From NCBI RefSeq assembly GCF_028288225.1, contig NZ_JAQBOC010000044.1, positions 1-43,788 of the forward strand: a DNA stretch of 43,788 bases, read 5' to 3'. The notes under the pieces were generated by a model. That model ran no database searches. It was not told where the DNA came from and saw only the letters and a list, made by a program, of their open reading frames with translations. A program made the position numbers and the translations under genes. This document shows positions 36,474 to 42,865 of this stretch, one piece after another. Each line of letters starts with the position of its first letter. Within the stretch, counting starts at the first letter, position 1. Source of the DNA: Mucilaginibacter sp. (GTDB lineage Bacteria > Bacteroidota > Bacteroidia > Sphingobacteriales > Sphingobacteriaceae).

Positions 36474-36884
36474 TTAAGCGCGTTCCAAAACTTCCTCTAC
36501 GGTCAGCTCACCGGGTTCCTCAGGATAAACCAGGGCGATGAGCGCCCATTGGATTTGTTCCAGCAAAACGCTTTCCTCACAGCAGCGATCCGGTGGAAAT
36601 GTATTCAACAGCAGGCTGAACAGCAGGCTCAGGTCCGGGCCGCCGGATACATCTGCGGGTAAACAGGCATTCCATAAGGGCAGGGTAACTTCGCGCCGGA
36701 GCTGCTCTGCCAATTGTTTTTGCGTGGCTTCGTACAACTCGCCCAGGTACCGGGTCAGCCGGTCTTCGTGCCAGTCGTTAATAGGCCAAAGGCCGATGCC
36801 GGTTTCCCTCCATGCCAGCAGTGATACTTTTAAAATACTAAAAATGCCGGGCAGGCGCCGGATCAGGGGCATGATATACAACAT
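36474..36884 (-). CDS. Hypothetical protein in the recombinase/RadC module
   Basis: 136 residues, helical and Leu-rich: MPLIRRLPGIFSILKVSLLA, TRYLGELYEATQKQLAEQLR, and a C-terminal region ESVLLEQIQWALIALVYPEE. No signal peptide. I do not recognise it. It is 12 nt after the RadC-like gene on the same strand, so the two are probably co-transcribed with the PUR gene as a small cargo operon. Confidence 0.5.
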   Translation of the reverse strand: MLYIMPLIRRLPGIFSILKVSLLAWRETGIGLWPINDWHEDRLTRYLGELYEATQKQLAEQLRREVTLPLWNACLPADVSGGPDLSLLFSLLLNTFPPDRCCEESVLLEQIQWALIALVYPEEPGELTVEEVLERA

Positions 36885-36896
36885 GGCATCATAGAT

Positions 36897-37217
36897 TTAA
36901 TGGTTGACTGCTTTTAAATAAAATTGGGGCTGATCCTTAGCCAGCCGCACCGCCAGTTCCATGGCGGAAATGATGGACGACGATTTGGCATGGCCCATCC
37001 CTTTAAAGCGGCAAAGCTCTTCGATGCTCAGTTTGGATAGCCGCGACAGGTTAAAATCGATGCTCCTTAAAATTTGCGCTGCCAGGTTAACGGCCGTCTG
37101 CTTGGGGGAACCGCCGCCAATCAGCATAGCAATCAGTTCCGCATCGGCCATGGCATCCCGGCCCTGTAGCAATAGCTTTTCACGTGGGCGGCATTCCGGG
37201 TCCCAGCTTTTGATACC
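36897..37217 (-). CDS. RadC N-terminal (UPF0758-type) domain protein, start unresolved
   Basis: The frame gives G-I-K-S-W-D-P-E-C-R-P-R-E-K-L-L, then LLQGRDAMADAELIAMLIGG and L-S-I-E-E-L-C-R-F-K-G-M-G-H-A-K, the helix-hairpin-helix N-terminal domain of RadC. It ends at K-A-V-N-H, before the JAB/MPN metalloprotease-like domain that full RadC has. No ATG or GTG fits the true N-terminus; the frame remains open upstream inside the PUR gene, and the first usable start, TTG 37172, is already inside the domain. A frameshift or an unusual start (ATT/ATC) is likely. Role in DNA metabolism is inferred. Confidence 0.65.
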   Translation of the reverse strand, partial: GIKSWDPECRPREKLLLQGRDAMADAELIAMLIGGGSPKQTAVNLAAQILRSIDFNLSRLSKLSIEELCRFKGMGHAKSSSIISAMELAVRLAKDQPQFYLKAVNH

Positions 37218-37489
37218 CGTCGTGCGTTCCCTGTCAGCTGTACGTTCGGGTTTAATACCTGCCGCTCTTTGGTACCCGCTGTCCGGAACAAAGAGGACAT
37301 CGCTTCCAGCAGGAGGGGGAAATTCTCCTCAAAGATAACCACGCACTGTTTTTCAAAGTGGTCATCCGGCTGCCTGTCACTCCGGGCGATGCGGATATAG
37401 TCCGTTCCATTCGCAGCGCGCAGGTAATCAAAAAAATAGGTTTTGCCATAATGGCTAAAGCTTTCTGTTGCGATCACATCTTCTTTCAT
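37133..37489 (-). CDS. PUR-domain (DUF3276-like) nucleic-acid-binding protein
   Basis: 118 codons. The first 75 residues form a PUR-type beta-alpha fold: HYGKTYFFDYLRAANGTDYI, RIARSDRQ, and CVVIFEENFPLLLEAMSSLF. Related Bacteroidota PUR proteins bind single-stranded nucleic acid. The last 40 residues (QVLNPNVQLTGNARRVSK onward) look unlike the family and overlap the open frame of the RadC-like protein, so the original 3' end may have been changed by a frameshift. Divergent from the zinc-finger gene, sharing the palindrome-bearing region 37490-37612. Confidence 0.7.
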   Translation of the reverse strand: MKEDVIATESFSHYGKTYFFDYLRAANGTDYIRIARSDRQPDDHFEKQCVVIFEENFPLLLEAMSSLFRTAGTKERQVLNPNVQLTGNARRVSKAGTRNAAHVKSYCYRAGMPWPMRN

Positions 37490-37533
37490 GGTTTAATGAT
37501 TTTGTCCGCAGCAAAACTGAAAAGGGCTAACCG

Positions 37534-37566
37534 ATTACCCGGTAAAAAGAACAATTACCCGGTAAT
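37534..37566. promoter_or_regulatory. Two palindromic sites 20 bp apart (possible operator)
   Basis: ATTACCCGGTAA occurs at 37534-37545 and again at 37554-37565, where it extends to ATTACCCGGTAAT. Each is a palindrome (TTACC-C-GGTAA) and the centres are exactly 20 bp apart, about two helical turns. They lie between the divergent PUR and zinc-finger genes. This is how paired dimer sites of a repressor look; a recombinase site is another option. Confidence 0.6.
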
Positions 37567-37612
37567 ACCGTTTATCATACAGTTGGCCAGTACGTTAAAA
37601 AATAGCCGGTAA

Positions 37613-37812
37613 ATGCCTGTTTTAAAATCAGAAGCGATAACACATTGTGAAAACTGCGGCAAAGAACTATTTGGCAGGACGGATAAACGTTTTTGCAATG
37701 ATGGCTGCCGCAACCAGTTTAACCGGGAAAAGGCTTTCAGAGATGCACAAAAAGCGCATGATAACCTGCCGAAAATATTTAAGATCATCAAAAGGAACTA
37801 CGGGATCCTGCA
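37613..37812 (+). pseudogene. Zinc-ribbon small protein, 3' end fused to recombinase
   Basis: About 65 codons show the small Bacteroidota zinc-binding protein pattern: H-C-E-N-C-G-K-E-L-F-G-R, RFCNDGCRNQFNRE, followed by a basic helix (F-K-I-I-K-R-N-Y-G-I-L). C-x2-C...C-x3-C would bind one zinc. Normal members are about 100-130 residues and end in a basic helix. Here the frame runs into recombinase DNA at about 37812 and ends shortly after in another frame, so the C-terminus is lost. Confidence 0.55.
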
Positions 37813-38764
37813 AACGCATATATCGCCCCCAATGTGCCGCAGGCGACCATTATGAAAGACGCCTTTAAACGGCTGGCCACGAGAACCTACGCGATTAGGC
37901 AGGTCTACCGGATGGCGCAGGAACAAGGAATAACCTGCGGTTTTAATAATTTCTGGCGTTTGCTGCGCAACCCGGTGTATTGCGGAAAGATCATTGTTCC
38001 CGCCTACCAGGATGAAGCTGCTGACCTGGTGATGGCCAGCCTGAGGCACTGATCGGGGAAACGTTGTTTTACCAGGTGCAGGATTTTTTAGATGGCAAGG
38101 AAAAAAGGCGGGTGTCTGTCGGGGTAACCCCGCCCAGGGTGTCCGTAAATGCGTTGCCATTGCGGGGGTTCTTGATTTGCCCGAAGTGCGGAAGAAGGTT
38201 ATCTGGCAGTATGTCCAAAGGCTGCCGGGCCTATTATCATTATTACCATTGTTCGGGCAGCTGCAAATGCCGGTTTAATGCGGAAAAGGTCAACGGGGTA
38301 TTTCAGCAGACCGTCAATAAGTTTTTTGTCAGGGATGGTTATGAGCCTTTTTATGAGGAAGTGCTGCGTAAAGCGTTCCGGCTAAAGGCCAATAACGGCG
38401 ATTATAGCCGGAAAAATATTCTCCAGGAGATCCGGGAGCTAAATGGAAAGATTGAGCAGGCGAGGGATTTTTTGTTATCGGGTGAATTACCGGCGCTGAT
38501 TTTCAGGCGGTTAAGCGGGATTGTGAAAACAGGATTACAGTGCTGGAGGCCAGGCTTCCCGACCTTGCTTTTGCAGTAAAAAATGTGGATGAGATGGTGA
38601 CGAGATGTATTACGAACTCAAAGCAGCTGATAATCAGCTATAATAGCGAGAACATAGTGAAGCGGAACGCTGTAATTAGTTCACTCTACCCCGAAAATAT
38701 GGTATTTGACGGGTTTGAGGTTCGAACTACGCGAAGGAACGAAGTGATGGACGCTATTTATTGA
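37813..38764 (+). pseudogene. Large serine recombinase, N-terminally deleted and twice frameshifted
   Basis: Three frames together give the recombinase, zinc-ribbon and coiled-coil parts of a large serine recombinase: PQATIMKDAFKRLATRTYAI, FNNFWRLLRNPVYCGKIIVP; then A-L-I-G-E-T-L-F-Y-Q-V-Q-D-F-L-D-G-K, LRGFLICPKCGRRLSGSMSK, C-S-G-S-C-K-C-R-F; then RITVLEARLPDLAFAVKNVD and the tail P-E-N-M-V-F-D-G-F. The first shift is near 38033 (V-M-A-S for the expected G-Q-P-E-A-L), the second near 38495 (before D-F-Q-A-V-K-R-D-C). The catalytic resolvase domain with its Ser, about 150 residues, is missing. It cannot be active. Confidence 0.85.
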
Positions 38765-38834
38765 TTAACAGCAAATTAGGTATTAGGAAAAACTGGACAA
38801 GTGATGCTCTTTTTCACTTGTCCAGTAGGGTGCT
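38695..38834 (+). repeat. 140-bp direct repeat, right copy
   Basis: Near-identical to 15116-15256 in the same orientation. Here it is in its native context: the end of the serine recombinase gene plus the hairpin ACTGGACAAGTGA / TCACTTGTCCAGT (38792-38804, 38814-38826), which could serve as the gene's terminator. The two copies bracket 23.4 kb including the whole catabolic locus. Confidence 0.85.
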
Positions 38835-38910
38835 CCCGACGAAATAATTTTTAGCCTTATCACTCAGTTAGTTATATATAATTGTTGGAACTCAAACTGC
38901 AATTTGAGCA

Positions 38911-39285
38911 CTATTTTAATATTGTAAACCCTCTTTTTTGAGCCACATCATTCAAATCTTTCAGTACATCGGGCAACATAGCCACATCATCAAAAGCCAC
39001 CTGTAATTGCAAACTAATTGTAAGTGTTTTTTTCTTTTTGCGATAAGCCCCTTCAGTTTCGTGTAAAATCCAAAGCTTATCATCCGCTTTCAAGTAATGG
39101 CCGATAAGATCATACTTTAAAATTTCAGACGCTTTGACAACCTGAGGGAATGTTAAATCTGAACTTTGATTAAATACATTATAAAGTGTGCGAACAGACA
39201 TTGCCATCAACGCTGCAAAGTCTTTTGCGCTCGGCATACCCGGTTCTTTCAGCTTTTCCTGCAATAGTTTTCCTACGTGCTCCAT
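38911..39285 (-). CDS. HTH transcriptional regulator (repressor-like)
   Basis: 124 residues. A helix-turn-helix of the XRE kind lies in residues 20-60: AKDFAALMAMSVRTLYNVFN, then F-P-Q-V-V-K-A-S-E-I-L. A basic region YRKKKKTLTISLQLQ and an acidic C-terminal part follow. It is divergent from a small Cro-like gene with three repeated motifs between them, the normal layout of a repressor switch in phages and integrated elements. It therefore probably controls the region to its right. Confidence 0.75.
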   Translation of the reverse strand: MEHVGKLLQEKLKEPGMPSAKDFAALMAMSVRTLYNVFNQSSDLTFPQVVKASEILKYDLIGHYLKADDKLWILHETEGAYRKKKKTLTISLQLQVAFDDVAMLPDVLKDLNDVAQKRGFTILK

Positions 39286-39360
39286 CCTTGCACTAATATT
39301 TGAAAATTAATGCACTTATAATCAAATCTTTATGAATAATACTGCTTGTTTTGGAGAATA

Positions 39361-39410
39361 TATTTGCATGTAATGTCATTATTTGCATACTATTGTGTCA
39401 TTATTTGCAT
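39361..39410. promoter_or_regulatory. Operator-like repeats in the divergent regulator region
   Basis: TATTTGCAT occurs at 39361-39369, 39380-39388 and 39402-39410. The last two are part of a longer repeat, TGTCATTATTTGCAT (39374-39388 and 39396-39410), 22 bp apart. They lie between the divergent repressor and the Cro-like gene and are probable binding sites for one or both. Confidence 0.65.
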
Positions 39411-39457
39411 GCAAAAGTGTCACTAATAGCGCATTTATAAAATAACTCAATAGTGTT

Positions 39458-39676
39458 ATGCCATTTACTAAAGAAGAATTAGAAAAATTAAGAACTGAAT
39501 TACCCACCCATCTACGGAAGGAAGTGGCGAAAAAATTCAATCTTAAACCGGGCAGTTTAAGAAATATTTTATCCGGGAGATCAAATAATGAGGCTGTGAT
39601 TTTTGCCGCCATTGAAACTGCGGCAGAATATAAGCAAGCTCTATCTGTAAAAAAACAAACGATAGCCTCATTATGA
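39458..39676 (+). CDS. Small Cro-like DNA-binding protein
   Basis: 72 residues, basic, helical: EELEKLRTELPTHLRKEVAK, KFNLKPGSLRNILSGRSNNE and AAIETAAEYKQAL. The L-R-K-E-V-A-K-K-F-N-L-K-P-G-S-L-R-N-I-L core has the spacing of a helix-turn-helix. It is the first plus-strand gene after the operator repeats, and its end overlaps the next gene (ATGA, 39673-39676). A Cro-like or antirepressor role is inferred from position. Confidence 0.65.
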   Translation: MPFTKEELEKLRTELPTHLRKEVAKKFNLKPGSLRNILSGRSNNEAVIFAAIETAAEYKQALSVKKQTIASL

Positions 39677-40251
39677 TCCGCATACTACCTGCCGGCCTGT
39701 TGCCATCCGACACACGGATAGAGTTTTTTAACGATCCTACTGATCAGGAAAAAAGCTATTTTATTACAAAGGGAGTAGCTGCCAGGGTGAAGGATGCGGC
39801 TGAAAATATTAAAAACATCATCCGGAAGGATATAGCTAAGCATGCAGTAAAAGCAGAAGCCCTTGTTTATTTAGGCTACGAAACAGATAATGAACAATTA
39901 GAAAAATACACCAGCTGCTGTTCAGGAGCCTTCGACGGCAAGGCAGACGTCGTAAACGGAGAGTTTCTGCATAATGAGTGGTGGCCGTGCCCCAAGCGCG
40001 GTGGTGAATGCCCGGTTGAGGGTAGGCTTTGCGATGCCTTGGTTGTTGGCCCTAACGGCGACTATCTGACTGCAAGCGAAATAAAAGTGTTTACCCTGGC
40101 TGCACGGGGCTTACAAAATAAAGAAATAGCCTACACGCTTGGGATCAGCGAGGAAACCGTAAAAGTTCATCTAAAGCATATCTACGCCAAATCGGGCGTA
40201 ATGAATAAATCTGAATTGATCTTACTGGCATTTAAAAAGAACCTTATATAA
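39673..40251 (+). CDS. LuxR-type regulator with a Cys-rich N-terminal module
   Basis: 192 residues. The C-terminal 60 form a LuxR/GerE helix-turn-helix: YLTASEIKVFTLAARGLQNK, EIAYTLGISEETVKVHLKHI-YAK. The N-terminal 120 residues have a helical start and then a cysteine cluster: S-C-C-S-G-A-F-D-G-K, W-W-P-C-P-K-R-G-G-E-C-P-V-E-G-R-L-C-D. Five or six cysteines in this spacing could bind zinc or an iron-sulfur cluster. Not a receiver domain, so this is not an ordinary two-component regulator. Its overlap with the Cro-like gene suggests a shared transcript. Confidence 0.78.
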   Translation: MIRILPAGLLPSDTRIEFFNDPTDQEKSYFITKGVAARVKDAAENIKNIIRKDIAKHAVKAEALVYLGYETDNEQLEKYTSCCSGAFDGKADVVNGEFLHNEWWPCPKRGGECPVEGRLCDALVVGPNGDYLTASEIKVFTLAARGLQNKEIAYTLGISEETVKVHLKHIYAKSGVMNKSELILLAFKKNLI

Positions 40252-40258
40252 CCTTTAA

Positions 40259-40308
40259 CCAAAAAAAAAGCAGTCCGTCACCGCCAAGTTCTGAACTGCC
40301 TTTTTGCT
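40259..40308 (+). terminator. Possible terminator after the LuxR-type gene
   Basis: AAAAAGCAGT is complemented by ACTGCCTTTTT with one bulge, and the palindrome GTTCTGAAC lies inside. The run of T on the plus strand follows the stem. It separates the regulator pair from the next small genes. Confidence 0.5.
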
Positions 40309-40330
40309 TTACTAATTAATTGAAAAAAAT

Positions 40331-40459
40331 ATGACTATAACTGTCACTGTACAAAGTAACCACATAGCCAATACAATTAACGATGGTATTGCCTTAATTG
40401 TACGCAATCTGCGCATTTGTGTGCAAATTTTTACACTTCTGTTAATTGCCAGGTTATGA
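40331..40459 (+). CDS. Small ORF of 42 residues, possibly translation-coupled
   Basis: MTITVTVQSNHIANTINDGI followed by a hydrophobic end (VQIFTLLLIARL). Its TGA at 40457-40459 overlaps the ATG of the next gene at 40456, the coupling seen elsewhere in this region. A short membrane-like C-terminus. Function unknown; it may be a leader peptide. Confidence 0.35.
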   Translation: MTITVTVQSNHIANTINDGIALIVRNLRICVQIFTLLLIARL

Positions 40460-40881
40460 TGTTAGCAAAAGACCTACCACTTAGCCAATTCCCCCTGCAA
40501 CTGGTACTTACTGGCCCGAAGAGCTTTAAGCAGGTCACGGTAACCGTAGCCGATAAAAGCGAGGCTATTCGCGCGATATATTTCTACAACCGGTTATATA
40601 TCTGTGAGACTTTCATAACCTGGCTAAATGCCCGTGCAAATGTTTTTAAACATGTTAATGAGGAGGCGAGGGCGGAATTAGCTGAGGCATTTGCCCGGGT
40701 GTTTAACGAAGACCGAAAAGCTTCATTGGACTACATGTGCGAATTAATTCTATTAAACCAGCGCGTAATCAAGCTACTGGCGCCTAAGGAAGACTCCGAT
40801 TACTATAAAAAATATGCTAAGGAGATTATTCCAATCGTAACATTTTGCCAGTCAATGAAAGGAGTGCCACGAGCATGCTGA
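40456..40881 (+). CDS. Hypothetical protein
   Basis: 141 residues from the double ATG at 40456. A beta-like N-terminal half (FPLQLVLTGPKSFKQVTVTV) is followed by helices (RAIYFYNRLYICETFITWLN, EARAELAEAFARVFNEDR). No signal peptide. I do not recognise it. It is coupled at both ends: the start to the 42-residue ORF and the end to the next small ORF (ATG 40875). Confidence 0.6.
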   Translation: MMLAKDLPLSQFPLQLVLTGPKSFKQVTVTVADKSEAIRAIYFYNRLYICETFITWLNARANVFKHVNEEARAELAEAFARVFNEDRKASLDYMCELILLNQRVIKLLAPKEDSDYYKKYAKEIIPIVTFCQSMKGVPRAC

Positions 40882-40985
40882 GCGCGGAATGGGTACGGAT
40901 AAACGGTCTGCTGATCAGGCGTAAAGAGGTGCAGCAGGTATTGAACCTGAGGTATCCAACATTTACACCCGGTTACACCAGGTAG
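40875..40985 (+). CDS. Small ORF of 36 residues
   Basis: MLSAEWVRINGLLIRRKEVQ, then Q-V-L-N-L-R-Y-P-T-F-T-P-G-Y-T-R. Basic, starting 7 nt before the end of the previous gene (GCATGCTGA). It ends three bases before the next ATG. Support comes only from this tight packing. Confidence 0.4.
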   Translation: MLSAEWVRINGLLIRRKEVQQVLNLRYPTFTPGYTR

Positions 40986-40987
40986 CG

Positions 40988-41131
40988 ATGATAGAGCGAA
41001 AAAAGGGGCAGGACTATTTTATAAAGCTAATGATCAATTACGGATCGCTCAGCGATGGGATGCTGAGGCGGGAGATTGGCCGGCTTGATACTGAATTGGA
41101 ATTTGAATTAGATAGGGCATTTACCTATTAA
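40988..41131 (+). CDS. Small ORF of 47 residues
   Basis: MIERKKGQDYFIKLMINYGS, then L-S-D-G-M-L-R-R-E-I-G-R-L-D-T-E-L. Mostly helical, probably soluble. It starts two bases after the preceding stop, as expected of a compact phage-like transcript. Family not known. Confidence 0.45.
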   Translation: MIERKKGQDYFIKLMINYGSLSDGMLRREIGRLDTELEFELDRAFTY

Positions 41132-41447
41132 AAATATAGGGGGATAGTTCTTTATATCAGCAAATAAAGAAGGCTGATTTGAGGCCCGGCAACCCCTGCC
41201 GGTATTACGCATAGTTCTTTATACACTTCGCCTGGTTACAACCCTGTGCCGGCAAATTCGTGATAAGGTTTAGGTCCGGTCAGCGCTGCCGGTATTATCC
41301 ACTGCCCCGCCATAAAACGCGGGGTTTTGGTGGTACAAGGCGATTTCAATTTGTCTTTGTGATAAGGTTTAGGTTAAGGCTGCGAACCGCGAGGGTAAGC
41401 AGTCTTTTAAAAAAACCTGTAAGTAAGCTAAACAATTTAAACAATAT
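41132..41447. other. Non-coding block with interspersed direct repeats and a hairpin
   Basis: No gene is seen. Three motifs each occur twice: TAGTTCTTTATA (41145-41156, 41212-41223), CTGCCGGTATTA (41196-41207, 41286-41297) and GTGATAAGGTTTAGGT (41260-41275, 41359-41374). A GC-rich hairpin CCCCGC / GCGGGG plus T-run lies at 41305-41328. It may be a transcription unit boundary, a structured RNA, or an origin or transfer region of the element. Confidence 0.6.
41305..41328 (+). terminator. Hairpin plus T-run, candidate terminator
   Basis: Stem CCCCGC (41305-41310) and GCGGGG (41319-41324), loop of eight bases, then TTTT. It would end the transcript of the preceding small genes before the block from 41448. 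Confidence 0.55.
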
Positions 41448-42017
41448 ATGAACGAGTACTCACAATTATTAAGCCCTTCGGAAAAGATCTATTACCCGGT
41501 AGAAAGTCAGCTTGACACAATGCAGACTCACCGCGTTGAAGCCGCAGAAACGATGTGCATAGGCGTAATGACAGCGCACATGCAGCGCCCGGCGAAGCGG
41601 GTAAACCCCAATTTGGGCCGTAAAAAAATGCTGCCGGAAGATTTAGCTATTAACCAGGAGGCCCGGAACAGCAAGAAATCAGCGGAGCGGATCCTGGCGG
41701 AGCAGGACAGGATCTTCCGGGCAAATCAAAAGGCTGAAAAATTAGCTGCAGCACAAAAAAAGCTTAAGGAGATTAAGGATGATCAGGAGCGCCTGCAGCA
41801 GCTGCAGAATAAAAAACAGGTTGAGCCGGGTGATGAAGAGGCTATGCAGTTTGAGTTTGCCAATTACCCGCTTATCACTTCGGGCTTATTGGCCATCCCT
41901 GGCAAAACAGGTGTGATGATCAATAGCAAAACAACCATTTATGTAAAGCATGGCCGCAGCATCCCGGATGCCATAAAAAAACACCTGGTTGAGCGTAAAG
42001 TAGCAAGCATATTTTAA
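41448..42017 (+). CDS. Coiled-coil hypothetical protein
   Basis: 189 residues. Residues 75-130 are a highly charged coiled coil (KSAERILAEQDRIFRANQKA, KLKEIKDDQERLQQLQNKKQ). The C-terminal 50 residues look globular (YPLITSGLLAIPGKTGVMIN, then TTIYVKHGRS-I). No signal peptide. It opens the gene run leading to the primase. No family is recognised; an element replication or packaging accessory role is only a guess from context. Confidence 0.6.
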   Translation: MNEYSQLLSPSEKIYYPVESQLDTMQTHRVEAAETMCIGVMTAHMQRPAKRVNPNLGRKKMLPEDLAINQEARNSKKSAERILAEQDRIFRANQKAEKLAAAQKKLKEIKDDQERLQQLQNKKQVEPGDEEAMQFEFANYPLITSGLLAIPGKTGVMINSKTTIYVKHGRSIPDAIKKHLVERKVASIF

Positions 42018-42027
42018 ACCTGGTACC

Positions 42028-42186
42028 ATGATCATTATCGGAATAGCATTTATAATCCTTGTGTCCATAGGCGTATCAATTGATGTAAAAACGTACCGGC
42101 ACAAAAAGAGAGTTGAAAAGAATTACCGGTTATTTAAACAAAGCACCATAAAGCCATGCCAACCATCCAGCAACAAAACAATATAG
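42028..42186 (+). CDS. Small single-pass membrane protein
   Basis: 52 residues: MIIIGIAFIILVSIGVSIDV is one membrane helix, followed by a very basic tail (YRHKKRVEKNYRLFKQ). It starts 11 bases after the previous stop and overlaps the next gene start at 42156 by 31 nt in another frame. Short, but start, helix and packing all fit a real gene. Confidence 0.5.
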   Translation: MIIIGIAFIILVSIGVSIDVKTYRHKKRVEKNYRLFKQSTIKPCQPSSNKTI

Positions 42187-42443
42187 TGATCACGCCTGAG
42201 AAGTTTCTTGAAGCGTGCTCACAGAACGAGCTCAGGGAAATTGAGATCTTAATTTTTAGCCCCCGGTTTCAGCAAACTATACAAGCTGAAGGTATTTTGC
42301 AGACAATAAATAAGCAAATAGCGCAAAACACTATAGGCAGGAAGCCTCAAATTTATTACTGCAGTATTTGTGAGCACACCCCGGTTGATGGAGATAACGG
42401 AGTTATTAACTGCCAGCAATGCCTGGATAAAATGGAAGTGTAA
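42156..42443 (+). CDS. Small protein with a C-terminal zinc-ribbon pattern
   Basis: 95 residues. N-terminal helices (FLEACSQNELREIEILIF, QTINKQIAQNT) and a C-terminal YYCSICEHTPVDGDNG followed by I-N-C-Q-Q-C-L-D: C-x2-C...C-x2-C, likely to bind zinc. The stop overlaps the next start (TAATG). Function unknown. Confidence 0.6.
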   Translation: MPTIQQQNNIVITPEKFLEACSQNELREIEILIFSPRFQQTIQAEGILQTINKQIAQNTIGRKPQIYYCSICEHTPVDGDNGVINCQQCLDKMEV

Positions 42444-42682
42444 TGGCAAAGATGCAGCGCAAATTGATCAACAAAAACTTTCGGATAGTATTTCAACCGA
42501 AGTTAAAAAGTGTAGGCGCTTTCATTATAAGAGTGCGCTTTGGGGTGGGCGCCGGCCAGTTGGAAAAATACGTAGGCTCGGAAACGGCAATTAAAGCCTC
42601 TACAAACGCTTTAGCCTCTAAAGCGGACAAATATACTTTTAGGCATAGAACGTTCGGCAGAATAGATTTTTATGCAAAATAG
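42443..42682 (+). CDS. Small basic hypothetical protein
   Basis: 79 residues, strongly basic (MAKMQRKLINKNFRIVFQPK, then ASKADKYTFRHRTFGRIDFY). Predicted to be mostly beta. Its start overlaps the preceding stop. High charge suggests nucleic-acid contact, but no family is recognised. Confidence 0.55.
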   Translation: MAKMQRKLINKNFRIVFQPKLKSVGAFIIRVRFGVGAGQLEKYVGSETAIKASTNALASKADKYTFRHRTFGRIDFYAK

Positions 42683-42691
42683 CATCAAGCC

Positions 42692-42865
42692 ATGACTAAA
42701 ACACAGAAAAAACAATTTAAAGACGCCCAACGTGCCTTTTGGCAGTATACGAGTCGGTTCAATAACGTGCCGATAAAATTCAATGAGGTTGACCTAAATA
42801 CCAATGAGCAAAAGCGGATACAGGCATTTAAGCAGATGTCTGATAAACAGGAGGGGTTAATATGA
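42692..42865 (+). CDS. Small protein of 57 residues upstream of primase
   Basis: MTKTQKKQFKDAQRAFWQYT, then S-R-F-N-N-V-P-I-K-F and a C-terminal E-Q-K-R-I-Q-A-F-K-Q-M-S-D-K. Helical and charged. Its TGA (42863-42865) overlaps the primase ATG (42862), so the two are translation-coupled. Function unknown. Confidence 0.55.
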   Translation: MTKTQKKQFKDAQRAFWQYTSRFNNVPIKFNEVDLNTNEQKRIQAFKQMSDKQEGLI

